A stretch of DNA of 64,000 nt from Saksenaea vasiformis B4078 (lineage: Eukaryota > Mucoromycota > Mucoromycetes > Mucorales > Saksenaeaceae), in contig JNDT01002413.1 of the NCBI GenBank assembly GCA_000697055.1, positions 183,465 to 247,464 on the forward strand. The letters are read 5' to 3'. The notes under the pieces were generated by a model. The model had not been told where the DNA came from, ran no database searches, and worked only from the letters and a program-made list of their open reading frames with translations. The position numbers and the translations under genes are program-made. Below are positions 1 to 11,417 of this stretch, one piece after another. Within the stretch, counting starts at the first letter, position 1; each line of letters starts with the position of its first letter.

Positions 1-476
1 GCTCATCTTCTCAAGATGGGCTAGCATTGCAAATCATGCTCTTAGTTTTGTAAGATCGCTTTCCTCATGAATGGATGCGGATCGTAACAGCGAACACAGG
101 TAATACATGGTGAACGCCTCCATTACCGCGTTTACGGCTATCCGATGGTGACGTAAGGAAGAGGAGAGGGAAAAAAAAAGGGGGTCAAGGGAAGACAAAA
201 CTCCTTAGGAGGAAAAGCGGTTACGATGGCATACAGTAAATGACACGATGTAGCAGCCTTCCTCGTTACACCATGTACCTTCTGGCAACTTGTCCTGAAA
301 AGGCGGTTCCTCTCGCCCCGCTGCGGAGTTGCAGTGACCTCGTGCGTCGACGAGCGCTTTAAAACCACCTTGCAGACACACTCTTCCTCTTCTTTTCTTC
401 TTTCTATATCGTTCTTGTCTCCACTTCCGCACCACTTTTTTTCCCTTTTTTTTACTCATCTCGAAACAGATTCATT
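1..476. other. Upstream region of beta-tubulin
   Basis: No gene is supported here. The last 100 bases before the tubulin start codon are rich in C and T runs on the plus strand, as is common in front of highly expressed fungal genes. Two overlapping open frames on the minus strand (about 138-459) are low-complexity and basic, and resemble no family I know, so they are treated as noncoding. Confidence 0.5.
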
Positions 477-2382
477 ATGAGAGAAATCATTCACATTCAG
501 GCCGGTACGTAACGACGCGTTAGAACTCAGTTGCTTTTACCTGTCACAAATAACTCATCTACTCTCATCATAACCTTTTCATTCAACAGGCCAGTGTGGT
601 AATCAGGCAAGTTCATCTTTCACTTATCGTGAAGTCTTTCTTTTTTTGGCTTGAGTTTCGGGGCATTCCAAGATTCTCACTGCAGGAGTTTCGAGAGCAA
701 GGGAAAAAAATTGAAAGCCAGTGATAGGTGGACCAGTAGAAAGAGGTGCATCACCAAGTGCCCACTTTCGAAAAGGAAAAAAAAAAAAAAGAAAAAAGAT
801 AGCATGATGATGATGTAGAAGAAGGGGGTTTCCTCTCTTAAATTAGAAGACAGCAGCTGATGATGCTTTGATTCTCTTTTACAGATTGGTCAGAAGTTCT
901 GGGAAACCATTAGCCAGGAGCACGGTATCGATTCTACTGGTGCATATGCTGGCGACAACGATTTGCAGTTGGAGCGTATTAATGTGTACTACAACGAAGG
1001 TTCTTCTGGAAAATATGTCCCAAGGTAATAAGGGAAAAAAAAATATAAACGCAAGAGGAGTTGCGTGACGCTTAACCGTATTTGATCAGATCCGTCCTTG
1101 TGGACCTTGAACCCGCTACCATGGACGCTATCCGTGGCAGCACTTACGGTGGTCTCTTCCGTCCAGACAACTTTGTGTTTGGCCAGTCGGGTGCCGGCAA
1201 TTCGTGGGCTAAGGGTTATTACACCGAAGGAGCTGAGTTAGTTGAGGCCGTCTTGGATATCATCCGCAAGGAGGCCGAACACACCGATTGTCTCCAAGGT
1301 TTCCAGTTGGCTCACTCTCTCGGTGGTGGTACCGGTTCCGGTCTGGGTTCGTTGTTGTTGTCCAAGATCCGTGAGGAATACCCCGACCGTATGTTGTGTA
1401 CCTACTCCGTCGTGCCTTCGCCCAAGGTCTCCGACACCGTTGTCGAACCCTACAACGCCGTGTTGTCTGTCCATCAGTTGGTTGAAAACTGTGATGCTAC
1501 CTTCTGTATTGATAACGAAGCTTTGTACGATATCTGCTTCCGTACACTCAAGCTGACCAACCCTGGCTATGGTGAACTCAATCAGTTGGTGTCGGCTGTC
1601 ATGTCCGGTGTCTCCACCAGCTTGCGTTTCCCTGGTCAGTTGAACGCTGATCTGCGCAAGTTGTTCGTCAACATGGGTAAGTGATTAACTAGTCGATTGA
1701 TTGACATGAACACATTCTTACTTGTTTATATAGTGCCTTTCCCTCGTCTTCATTTCTTCATGGTCGGTTTCGCACCCTTGACTGCCTTCAATTCGCAACA
1801 GTACCGTAACTTGAGCGTGCCTGAATTGACCGCTCAGATGTTTGATGCCCGCAACATGATGGCTGCTTCTGATCCTCGCCATGGTCGCTACCTTACTGTT
1901 GCTACTATCTTCCGTGGTCGCTTGTCTACCAAGGAAGTTGAGAACCAGATGTTGGCTGTCCAACAGAAGAACTCGGGTTATTTCGTCGAATGGATTCCTA
2001 ACAGCGTCAAGACTTCTCTGTGTGACATCCCCCCTGTCGGTCTTAAGATGTCTGGTACCTTCATTGGTAACAGCACTGCTATCCAGGAATTGTTCAAGCG
2101 TGTCAACGAGCAGTTCACTGCTATGTTCCGACGCAAGGCTTTCATGCACTGGTACACTGGTGAGGGTATGGATGAGATGGAGTTCACTGAAGCCGAGTCC
2201 AACATGAACGATCTTGTGTCTGAGTAAGTTTTCTATCTATCTTACATGGTTGTTCACCAATACTCAACTTTTTTCTTTCTTAATTTTATAGGTACCAACA
2301 ATACCAGGAAGCCACTGCTGAAGAAGAACTGGAAGAAGATGAAGAGTACCTTGAGGAAGAAGATCACATCATTGAAGACTAA
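477..2382 (+). CDS. TUB2: Beta-tubulin
   Basis: Beta subunit of the alpha/beta-tubulin heterodimer that polymerises into microtubules in the cytoplasm and spindle. Six exons: 477-504, 590-606, 885-1024, 1090-1676, 1734-2223 and 2292-2382, joining to 450 residues, the usual length. Seen directly: the MREI start (the tubulin autoregulation motif in animals), the GGGTGSG nucleotide-binding loop at residues 140-146, the [13 protein letters not shown] stretch, and an acidic tail ending in IIED. The second intron (607-884) begins with GC instead of GT (CAG|GCAAGT); the others are GT-AG. The first two exons are only 28 and 17 nt. Counting from Met1, His6 and Phe200 are the usual residues, but position 165 is Cys, 167 is Tyr and 198 is Ala, where most fungi have Ala/Ser, Phe and Glu. 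A poly(A) signal candidate lies about 185 bases after the stop. Identity is certain; the GC donor is inferred from reading frame and homology. Confidence 0.97.
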
Positions 2383-3554
2383 AATACGTAAGACCCTAAT
2401 AATATCCGAAAAAAAGGCTATTTCATCGCCTCATTAAAAAAAAAAAAGAAAAATACAAAAAAAATGCAGAATGAAAATGAACGTGTATGACCGATTTCCC
2501 AGATAGTAAGATCACCTCTCCAACCCTCAATTTTTTTTTACTCTTCTATGTTTTTTCACAAGTTTCAATAAAAACTCAATGTAGCTTTGTTCAAGTTTTT
2601 AGTTGTTGTTGTTGACACGTTGCTATGCTTCCGATTCGGAGATCCAAACCGCGCATCCCGGATCACCAAGTCCTCGGCTTGCTTTGGTTCCACTACCGTA
2701 TCTTGTGTAGCTCAAACTGAACACAAGTTGTTTCTTTTGTTACCTTTCCAATACAAACAAATGATTTCATCGCATACTTGTAATTCTTGAAATCGCATAG
2801 TCGACTTCGATTCTCATTGGAAATGAGATCCCTTGAATATTTATATGCAGCGATCCTTTGACTACAGAGAACTCGAGAGATAGAGAAATAAGGATACATA
2901 AATGTCTGCGATGCATGCACGTACACAGGACAGAAGCCCGAACATCCTTCACGACACGCCATAAGCAACCAAGGGGTAGCAATCTCTTAACTTCGTAGCT
3001 GAATTGCCATCCTGATATGTTTATAGAAGCTAATGGAATGTATTAATTAAAAAAATAGTATAGAGCAGGTAGCCTTTCTCATGCAAAATAATATAGTGAA
3101 GAAGATATGGATTTTGAATTGGCAGACAACTGGAACAGAAGTGACCACCTCTATTGTGTCGTCTCAATGGCTGGAGAGCGGGCACTGTTGACTAGCACAG
3201 CCGTACAGGATGCTCGATCATGTTCTACCATATGTATCCATGCTAAGGTACACTCAAGATCTTCCATCGAACAATTGCATGGCTTCGATTTGTTGGATAA
3301 ACACATGCAAGCAAACTATTCTTACAAAAGCCGCAGTGTCCATGCGAAGCAAGTTCAGCATTTTTTTTCTCATAAATCTTCGCCCGCAGTACTCTTTCAT
3401 CATATCTTTTTTTCTCCTCCTAGGCAACTTCTATTATCAGTTTCCTTTGCGTAGTGATGCAAGAAAAGCTATCGTAAATCATGTTTTCCTGTTTAATGAA
3501 CATAAAGAGTTGAAGAGTAAGAAATCCTTTCCATTGTACTGGTTGCTATCATCT
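2383..3554. other. Shared 3' region between convergent genes
   Basis: This 1.2 kb stretch holds the 3' end of beta-tubulin and the 3' side of the convergent BSD-domain gene. Apart from the AATAAA at 2567 I see no gene, repeat or RNA in it. Several 60-115 codon open frames are present on both strands but show no family motif or convincing exon joins. Confidence 0.5.
2567..2572 (+). terminator. Poly(A) signal candidate of beta-tubulin
   Basis: A plain AATAAA hexamer 185 bases after the tubulin stop codon, in an AT-rich 3' region. Position and strand fit a cleavage/polyadenylation signal; no cleavage site can be seen from sequence alone. Confidence 0.45.
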
Positions 3555-4613
3555 CTAGAGACTTTCGCTTGCTGCCTTTCGCAATTCTCGTTCCCATTCT
3601 TCCATTTCCTCATACTCCTGATCTTTCTTGTCGGTATCATGCGTAGTTTTCTCAGCGGTCGTTGCAGGTTTTTCCTGCTCTTTGCTCGCAGAGATTGGTT
3701 CGTCATCGGTATCATCCTCATCATCACCTGCAAAGTCGAATAACACATCATCCTAGCAATATACTTCAGAGACCACTAGTTATTCTTCCGTTACTAGGTA
3801 CCTTGTTTGGGGTCGGGTCAGGTTCTGTGGAGCTCAAAACAGATTGCTTCACGCGTGTTACCCGGTAGAAATAGTTTCTCCAAAAGGCGGTTTCGTTGAC
3901 ACTAGCATCCGTTGCATGAATTTCATTTCCCAAAAAGAAGAAATACCTACTGTTGCGGAACTAAAAGAAATCGCATCTTCGATAGCTCAGGATCCTCCTT
4001 AAGAACGGCAGCAGCATTTTGGCTGTAGGCTTTCATGTCAAACTGGAAACAGGTATCTTCTGGAGGAGGAATGAGAAAGTTACGTTGATCCTTTTTTTTT
4101 TCCCCAATGTTAGTTGCTGCAACTCATAGATGATAAATCCTTCTACCGTTGAGATTTCCAGAATAGCCTTTTTCATTTCCTTTTCATACTGATCACCATA
4201 GCCTACCCAAGGTGCAACAGGTTCTGCACATAAGAAAATGCGTGAGTAAACTGCTGTTGACGAGCAGACATTATAACGGACCTGAGCGGTAGGTATGTGG
4301 CAGTTCATCACTATCTTTACTCTTGATAAACTGGTCACGTTCTGATTCAAATGTTTGCGGCAATTGAGCCAAGTTGGCTGGTAATTCACGAGCGCGTTTC
4401 TGCACCGTTTGTGAAAGTTCATTGATTCGCTTCATTGTCTCTGGGAGCGCCTTGCTTTGTAGCGACTGAGACAATGAACTAACCGTGGAGGTGACATTGG
4501 AGAAGGAGAATAGAGATCGTGATGGTGATACAGATTCTAGGGAAAGGAACAAGTTCAAAGTTATACCAACATGTCAAAACTACTTTGTTTCAGCACCTGC
4601 CTTGCGAGGCCAT
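3555..4613 (-). CDS. BSD-domain protein
   Basis: Six exons on the minus strand: 4613-4601, 4536-4282, 4223-4147, 4090-3951, 3901-3802 and 3752-3555, giving 260 residues with all phases matching. The N-terminal half has a coiled-coil-like stretch (SLSQSLQSKALPETMKRINE). The BSD core follows across two splice joins: acidic, conserved FQFD, then LKEDPELSKMRFLLVP, then NETAFWRNYFYRVTRV, with the paired FW typical of BSD domains. The C-terminal exon is very acidic, then Glu/Lys-rich. BSD domains occur in TFIIH p62 homologues, synapse-associated SYAP1-like and DOS2-like proteins; the layout here suits the BSDC1/DOS2 type, but function is not shown. The third intron (4146-4091, 56 nt) ends in a poly-A run before AG, so it can look like a frameshift. 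The first intron would use a GC donor (AAG|GCAGGT), and the 13-nt first exon is the least certain part. Confidence 0.8.
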
Positions 4614-4998
4614 GACCAGGAGCGGAGAATCGAAATCGAAAGCGCAGACGAGCAAATAAAAAATAATCCATGCTGTGGGGGTTAGTTTCCATATTAGGAC
4701 ATACGATGCCTTATTACTGGATTTATCCGTTGCACTGGCGTTTTTCCATGTTTAATGAGAGCGGATTTGTGCGGATTCAACTTTGGTTGGGCACTCTCAA
4801 TTTTAATGGAAATGCACTTCTGATTGGGAAATCCTGCTTTAAACATTCCATATTTGCGTGTGTTATGTATCACGTTAATTCAGCTTTTATAATGCGTGGA
4901 TTCAAGAATACACTTCAATTCTATACGCGAATGCCGCTATATTGGATAGACAGCGTGCGAGGGATTCAATGAGGTTGCGGAGCGTGTTGATGGCTCCT
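4614..4998. other. Upstream region of the BSD gene
   Basis: Promoter side of the BSD-domain gene. It is AT-rich. A 100-codon plus-strand open frame near 4670-4972 has an aromatic-rich, unstructured composition and no family motif. Nothing else is recognised. Confidence 0.4.
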
Positions 4999-5380
4999 TT
5001 ATAAGTAGTCCAGCAAATGTTGCCCTTTTCTCCTCTTTACCTTCGCTTGTGTTTGCTTTATTTCTTCGGTGTGCATTACCACAGCAATCAATCCATATGA
5101 ACTAGCTCCGTGAGATAGTTCGAGTTGGTTGAGGTGTGCTTTCGTTCCCGTAGCCCTCCCACGCGCTGGGATTACACCTTGGTAAATGAGATAATAAAGT
5201 ATCACCACATGTTTGCTTATCATGAATAAATTGTGCGCCTATGTGAAATCGAGTTTTACGCAAGTAAATTTTTATTTCTTCTCATGAATGATATACTAAC
5301 AACGCATACCTCATTTTCTCTCAGCGCAAACTTATTCCTACATGGACACAGAATTTGTCTAGGGTAGCGTAGATTAACTT
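4999..5380 (-). mobile_element. Decayed repeat-family copy 1 with ORF tail and hairpin end
   Basis: The right part (5224-5380) matches two other places in this window (19936-20095 and 27496-27650): each begins near GAATAAATT, has an imperfect inverted repeat (a GCGTCCAT-like arm answered by an ATGGACGCA-like arm about 110 nt on) and ends at a block like TAGAGTAGCGTA. The similarity continues left into 5100-5220. Reading leftwards on the minus strand, 5223-4999 is open for 74 codons with a basic C-terminal segment (KVKRRKGQHLLDYL). The equivalent stretches of the other copies are interrupted. I infer a small degraded transposable element; no transposase family was recognised, so the class is unknown. 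Confidence 0.4.
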
Positions 5381-5630
5381 TAAAATTTGTGTTTTTATTT
5401 ATGATCTTGAGCGCAGCTCTGAAAGGCATATTCGTTCTAGTCCGGTCTCGTGGATAAAGCCAAAAAAAAAAACCCCTTGCGGGAAAAGGGAAAAAGTAAA
5501 GCTGATGTGCGCGGTCTATTGGGAGGAGGGGAGTTCTGGCAACCGTGAAGCATGTCCATGGTGGTTAGGCAGCCATGGAAGACAAAGAGAGGGACACAAG
5601 GTTTATTTAGAATGGCAAAAAAAGAAGCAA
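5381..5630. other. 3' flank of the SEL1-repeat gene
   Basis: Short AT-rich stretch with an A-run at about 5461 and no gene. It lies downstream of the SEL1-repeat gene and probably holds its 3' untranslated region. Confidence 0.4.
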
Positions 5631-8008
5631 TCAGTAATTAGTATTCACGTATCTTCGTAGATTACGAAGATTCATTCGCGCTACTGCATTTCCTTGATCA
5701 GCCGCTTTTGTGTACAATTCAATTGCTTTGGAGTAGTCGACATCTACACCATATCCATTTTGGTACATGAATCCAAGACTGTTTAGCGCCACTGCATTTT
5801 CTTGATCAGCCGCTTTTGTGTACAATTCAATCGCTTTGGAGTAGTCGACATTTACACCATATCCATTTTGGTACATAAATCCAAGATTATTTTGCGCAGA
5901 CGCATTTCCTTGATCAGCCGCTTTTGTGTACAATTCAATCGCTTTGGAGTAGTCGACATTTACACCGTATCCTTTTTGGTACACGGATCCAAGGTTATAT
6001 TGCGCCACTGCATTCCCTTGATCAGCCGCTTTTGCGTACCATTCAATTGCTTTGGAGTAGTCGACATCTACACCATATCCATTTTGGTACATGAATCCAA
6101 GACTGTTTTGCGCCACTGCATTTCCTTGATTGCTCGCATTTTCACACCACATGGTTGCTTTTTTGCACCATTCCATGGCTTCTTCTTCGTCCTGTTTCGC
6201 TCCTTTTCCCCAATAGTATAACTCGCCAACTCTGACTTGCGCAACTCCATGCCCATTATCAGCCGCCTTCCTATACCATCCCATTGCTGCGGCATAATTC
6301 CGATCTATATCTTGACCGTATCTGTAAATATCACCAAGTTTGACGTATGCATCACTGTTGCCCCGATCAGCTGCCTTTTTATACCACTCAAATGCTTGCT
6401 TGCAGTCTTTATCTACACCCTTCCCAAAATAATACATATCTCCACGATGGACTTGCGAATCTGCGTCGTCCTGTTCGGCTGCATTCCCATGGGAATTGAC
6501 ACCGTCGTTGTCGGCTGGACTGCAATGACCCTCATCACTGTCGGAATCATCCGCCGGATTTTGCATATCTCCGAGCCCAGGATCAACTGTTCTTTCCGCC
6601 ACCTCAATCTTGTATAAGTCGGATTCATACATTCTATACCTAGCGTTGCTCATATCTTTTGGTTCATTTCGGGTAACTTCAGCTTCGCAATCAACTGTTC
6701 CTTTGTCTAGGTTATTACTGCCCATATTGAGCTTATCTTCGCTATCCCTGTTGCTGCGTTTGTTGTCGTCTTTTTCCTTGCTATGAACGCCTTTTCCTTG
6801 CAGGGAAACGTCTTTTTCATGACCCATTCGTTCCCATTGGTCTTCGTTCTTTTCAGGTTTGCCTCGGATATCTCTAGTTTCCCGTTCACTATCGTTAGGG
6901 GCTCCAGTATATCTTATATTTACTGCTTGGCCAAAGTTGTCATCGAAATAGCGCTTATCGTACACCTCCTTTACTTGTGTACGCTCTTGTTCCTCAAGAA
7001 TGTCATACATAGGCTTCATATCTTTGAACTGGATCATTGCTGGCTCCGTCTTTGTGGTTTCTTTCCAGTTTTCTAGCCCGGTTACGAAAAACAGACCAGT
7101 GTCACCGCCTAGCACAGAGCTGTCTAGCAATTGTGACAGATGCGTACAGCGATTTACCTAAGACTTTCCAATATCTGTGAATTTTCACGGCTTTCGTGAC
7201 ACTTTCCGCCACGTCATTGCTACTGCAGACTTCGCTACACCATCCCGTTCCAGCATTACTTTGCAATTTTAGGTGTTCTTGCGCGCAAGCGAGTAGGCCA
7301 CCTAAAGTCAAATCAATTGCCAGTACTATTCACGGCAATATTTGCAATACCAAGTAAAATCCTTGAAGGATAATAGTAACCAAATTTTCCAAACACAGCC
7401 TGTAGCGCTTCGTATTGTCTCTTGCTGGTCCCTTCATTCAAAGCAGCTTGAATACCTTCTTTGAAAGCAGAGGTTGCTCTGAGAGCGTTTGAGGAAATAT
7501 GCACCTAGTACGGAGATCATTAATTGCGCTATTCACTGGACTTCCGGACATCATCTTACCTCTCCCCAAGATATATAAGAAACGGTGTATTCGACTGTAC
7601 TATGTTGACTGAGGGATCGATTACGTTTAGGAGAGCGGCAGTGTATTTCAGCCGCGATGTCATACGCAAACGTTTTGGAAGGAAGAGCATGGAAGCTGTC
7701 GTCGAGAAGTAGTCCGTCCGTGGGCCTATCCGTGCTGACGGTCCTTGTACAGGTATATTCCACAAATGATTTGTTGCAAAGGTAGTCGCGGATAAGGTTC
7801 TTGACATTATCTGCTCCGTGTTCAATTTCTATCGCAGGATGTTCAGCCGTACGTCCGTCAAAATGAAGGCCACGTGTGCATCGGTTAGCAACGTCGTACG
7901 TTAAAAACGGATCGATCTTTGAATATACTGCATGAGCGTACGCAAGAAAAACCAGATACGTTTTATTACATCAAAGGTTAGCTTGTTATCCGAGCTAGAG
8001 GAATTCAT
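5631..8008 (-). CDS. SEL1-repeat protein with MACPF-like N-terminal region
   Basis: Supported minus-strand exons are about 7925-7560, 7504-7351, 7301-7158 and 7108-5631; introns at 7559-7505, 7350-7302 and 7157-7109 are 55, 49 and 49 nt. Joining them restores FGKFGYYYPSRILLGG and WKVLGGDTGLFF, a pattern I associate with fungal proteins pairing a MACPF-like region with SEL1 repeats; the MACPF label rests on memory and is tentative. A charged, probably disordered linker (about 100-250 residues from the end of that region) leads to eight or so SEL1-like repeats of about 36 residues (AAxxGNxxAxxxLGxxYxxGxGVxxDYxKAIEWY). The last four or five are nearly identical in DNA. SEL1 repeats are alpha-helical scaffolds; MACPF domains form pores. 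The 5' end is uncertain: a candidate ATG is at 8008, but linking it needs a very short intron (about 33 nt). No signal peptide was seen. Confidence 0.7.
5694..6125 (-). repeat. Tandem 108-bp coding repeats (SEL1 units)
   Basis: Four consecutive units of 108 bp, starting at 5694, 5802, 5910 and 6018, each begin with TTGATCAGCCGCTTTTG on the plus strand and encode one 36-residue SEL1 repeat. They differ at only a few bases each, while the units to the right (beyond 6126) are much more diverged, so these are recent duplications or have been homogenised. Confidence 0.9.
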
Positions 8009-11000
8009 CGGAAGTAGAGAAACAGACGTAGTGTTGGTTTATCCCCTCCGCTAACTTAAAGCCCTCGGGTATGCTCCGTTCGTGTTACATAAATTTAAAG
8101 CTAAGCCAGCGTCAAAGATAAACATGAAGGAAGGACGGCGTTAGGACCATTTTGCAGTAGGTGCTTTAGTAGCATCTATTTCCAATCAGCTTTCCTATTT
8201 CACCAATTAATATATACATTAGATCTCCTTATCATCATATTCATACATCAATCTATCGATATTGACAACAAAGCATCCATGAGTTGTTCCTGTGTGATCT
8301 TCTAGGAGCAATTGTACAACATGTCAAGTTGTTAGCTCAAGATGCAAATTCCTCACCAAGAGGATTAATATGTCGGGTGGGCTTGTTACTTCTTTAAATT
8401 TCGAATATCCAGCAGCCCGTTTCTGACACGTATTATAAACTGAATATGGAATAACGTCTACTGTGCCACATACTCAACGGACCGCTCTTTCTTTTCCCCT
8501 TTCCATTAGCCTTCTACCTTTTCCCCTAAGTGAGTTAAAGGTTTTTATACGCTTTTTCCTCTTGGAACTGGCTAGAGCGGACATGCTAAATGGCAAAGCG
8601 TTCATCGGCTCACAATAAAATCCACAAGTTTCATCCATACTCAACGGACGAACTATGTACTATCCTCTTTGATACAAGTCTCAAAGGAATCGAAGTATGC
8701 CCAATCGGCTTACATATGCACGCTAATGTATGACAGAGACTAGCGACTCTTATACTGGTCGAGAGAATTTTGGCATACGGAAACTACAGATGTCTGCGAA
8801 GAAATGGCACACACTTGTATTCCACAATGAAGCCGTTTCCTGTTGTTGCATACACCATGATTACAATCCCGATATCTAGGAAGTCTTATATCAAAAGCAA
8901 TTTTTACAGATAGCTTGCCTTCCATATTGCCTCTTTCCAGTCTCATTACTCGGAATAAACGCTTCGGTGGAATAGTATATTGCTGACATGTTGACGAGCA
9001 TTATGCGAATTGCGGATGAAGACCAAGGGAGTAGCGACGCGAACAGGGGAACTTCCGTGTGGTATATGTAACACAAGATGTTACCATAATGCAAGCGGCA
9101 GTTGTTCGGAGCCTTGCAGCGCATTTCACGCAATATGTACACCATGATATTGATGATCAATCACGAAGTGCTTAATATGAGCGGCACGAAACGAAAGACA
9201 TGCTTCAGTGCATGCTAAAAGCGAGAAGGGCTTCCTAAATCGATCAGCACCTTGCTTGTACGCTTTAACCGAATATCAAATGTGTCTTGCAATCTAAATG
9301 CATCTTGCAATCTGAATGTAGAGATGCCAACCTGTTGGAGAACGTACCCATACAGTGAAGGTATATATGTGGAAATAGAAGTGCTGGTTTTTTCGACTGC
9401 AAGACAAGTTTAGCTAATCACTGTGGGTGGGTGCTCTTGGACATAGTCCAGCCTGAGCCTACATCTTCATGTATATACCGTTATTCTTTCGGGTGCGTTT
9501 GGCCCTACATAGTGTTTAGAAGATTGCAAGACTATCAAGAAAGCAAAATCTGGAGTACTGTAGAGCACTATTGTAGTTTACCTTAGACATACGTGCACGA
9601 ATCATGGCTGCCGTCTTCATAGCGAATAGGCAAACAAGCTTTATCACGTTATAACTCGTTCATTTCCATAAAATGTTAATTCCCACCAAGTTTGCTGTCA
9701 TGGTTGAATCCGATCTATCGAATTTGAGACGAGTTACAGCGATGTCTACAAAATAGGATTCGCAAGTCAGCGAAGGACGATCTCAGAGTCAGGTGCCAAA
9801 AAAAAAGAGAAGTAGGGTGGTGAAGCTTTCCTCGTGGTGGCAGATCATATGCAAATGTCTTTCAAGCATGTATGGATATAGGTGGCTTCTAATCGACAAC
9901 AGCACACGATTACCTGCAGACGCATATGTCCGGTTTCTCCTTATTATAACAATATGTCTTTACTAACGCTGAATCACTCGACAAATAAGCCCAAGTATGG
10001 TAGTTATGTTTGTACGTACGTTGCGGCAAAGCACTGTCGTAATGCAAAACCTTGGATGATAATAAAATTTAGGCTAACAGAATAATCTCGCAATTCCTTC
10101 AGATATCCAAAAATTCTTGTCTTATATATCGGGATTTTATATAATCTTCTCGCGCGTAGAAAAGGGAAGCTGTTTGTTACAGCAAGGCTTAGCCATTCAT
10201 GGGCTCGGAAAAGTCGTCATTCTAGTTGTTCGATACTCGACTAAGTGAACATAATGAAAAGTAGATAGAGCACTTCCATCTATTCTCATTATCGACATCT
10301 GTACCCGAGCTAAAGTTCCGGTCAGCGATCATCGACGAGGCCCTTTTTACTGCAATGATGGAAGTCTCGGGCCTTTAATTTGAGGTGTAACAAACTTCTT
10401 ACGCCATTTCTGGTTAAACACTGTGGGAATGTCCGACGATGTTTGTCTCGTGCCTTAGGAGTTCCGATGAAAAAGACGGACGCGTAGCGAAATTCCTCAT
10501 CATTCCCATTTGGTTTGTCAGAAATCATAAGGCATTAAATGAAAATTCTTCGGATATTTCCTACTGGAAAAAAGGTGTTGTGATTGTGTCCAAATAGGAT
10601 GCGCGAAGGATTGAAAAGAGGCACGCAAATGCAAAATCATAATTTAATTTTAGCAATGTTTTACAAGTGAAAAGGCCCACCTGCCGCTGACGATATCGAA
10701 CGCCGAAAGGAAGGCTCACCGACTCTTTCTTTTTTTTTTTATCCCAGCGCTTGCATTGGTGGTCACATTGGCAATGCAATTGTTTCATCTTTACCATGAC
10801 GAGCCGCTATGACATTCTTTTTTTTTTTACTACGGTAATTGCGGTGCAAAGCTATTTGTTTGTACGTAGGCTGAACTGTGGCGGATGACCAAAATTAAAA
10901 CGATTTCCCATGTGCAATGACTTGAGGCGTTTCAGGAAAGGTAAGGAACAGATATCTTTCCATAATTATAGAATAACTTTTATCATGCTGCTGGCGTCTC

Positions 11001-11417
11001 TTTTATGAATCCATAAGAAGTTTGGTAAATATAAACACAAATGTACCTAAGTGGGATCTACGTAAAGCGGGGTTGTTTGTAACGGATAGTTCTGACATTT
11101 AAGCTTGCGTTACGCAAAAAGGCCCACATAATTAGGCATCTGCTTTGCAGTACAGGTTTGCACAGACAAAATCATTCGTATGGCAGAACAAGAGATGGAC
11201 TTTAATAGAGAAAACCGCCGATATACGTTAACGCTAAATAAAATGCATCATAGGCATGTACAACCATTGATAGGATACGAGGTATTATAAGCACAATATG
11301 AAAAAATCTGTATGGTTTAAAAAGATATGCTAGATGATGAGAAACACCACTGATTGGAGCAAGTCTTATGCATGCATGATATGAGTGTGAGTCGCGTTTC
11401 GCTTGTGCATTTCCTTT
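8009..11417. other. Gene-poor stretch
   Basis: About 3.4 kb with no gene I can support. Open frames are all under 90 codons, on both strands, without family motifs or plausible exon joins. The only structure noted is a short direct repeat at 9285-9320. Base composition is close to the rest of the spacer DNA. It may hold unrecognised noncoding RNAs or very old transposon remains. Confidence 0.5.
9285..9320. repeat. 18-bp direct repeat, two copies
   Basis: TCTTGCAATCTAAATGCA is followed immediately by the same 18-mer with two changes. It lies in noncoding DNA and is probably a small slippage duplication. Confidence 0.6.

Noticed and set aside
4091..4146. Apparent frameshift at a ten-base homopolymer in the BSD gene.
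   Set aside because: A 56-nt intron from GTAGAA to AAAAAG, with a CTAAC branch-like word, restores the frame and the RNFLIPPPED family motif exactly, so no sequencing error or pseudogene needs to be assumed.
5967..5976. GTATCCTTTTT, a U12-donor look-alike on the plus strand.
   Set aside because: It lies antisense inside the SEL1-repeat coding sequence and only in one unit; no branch motif or exon context supports an intron.
5694..6125. Regularly spaced 108-bp repeats resembling a CRISPR-like or satellite array.
   Set aside because: They are in-frame SEL1 units inside a long ORF; there are no unique spacers between short repeats, and the organism is a fungus.
7102..7504. Broken open frames at the 5' part of the SEL1 gene that look like a pseudogene.
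   Set aside because: Removing two 49-nt GT-AG introns joins them into the ILLGG and VLGGD motifs, so they are ordinary exons.
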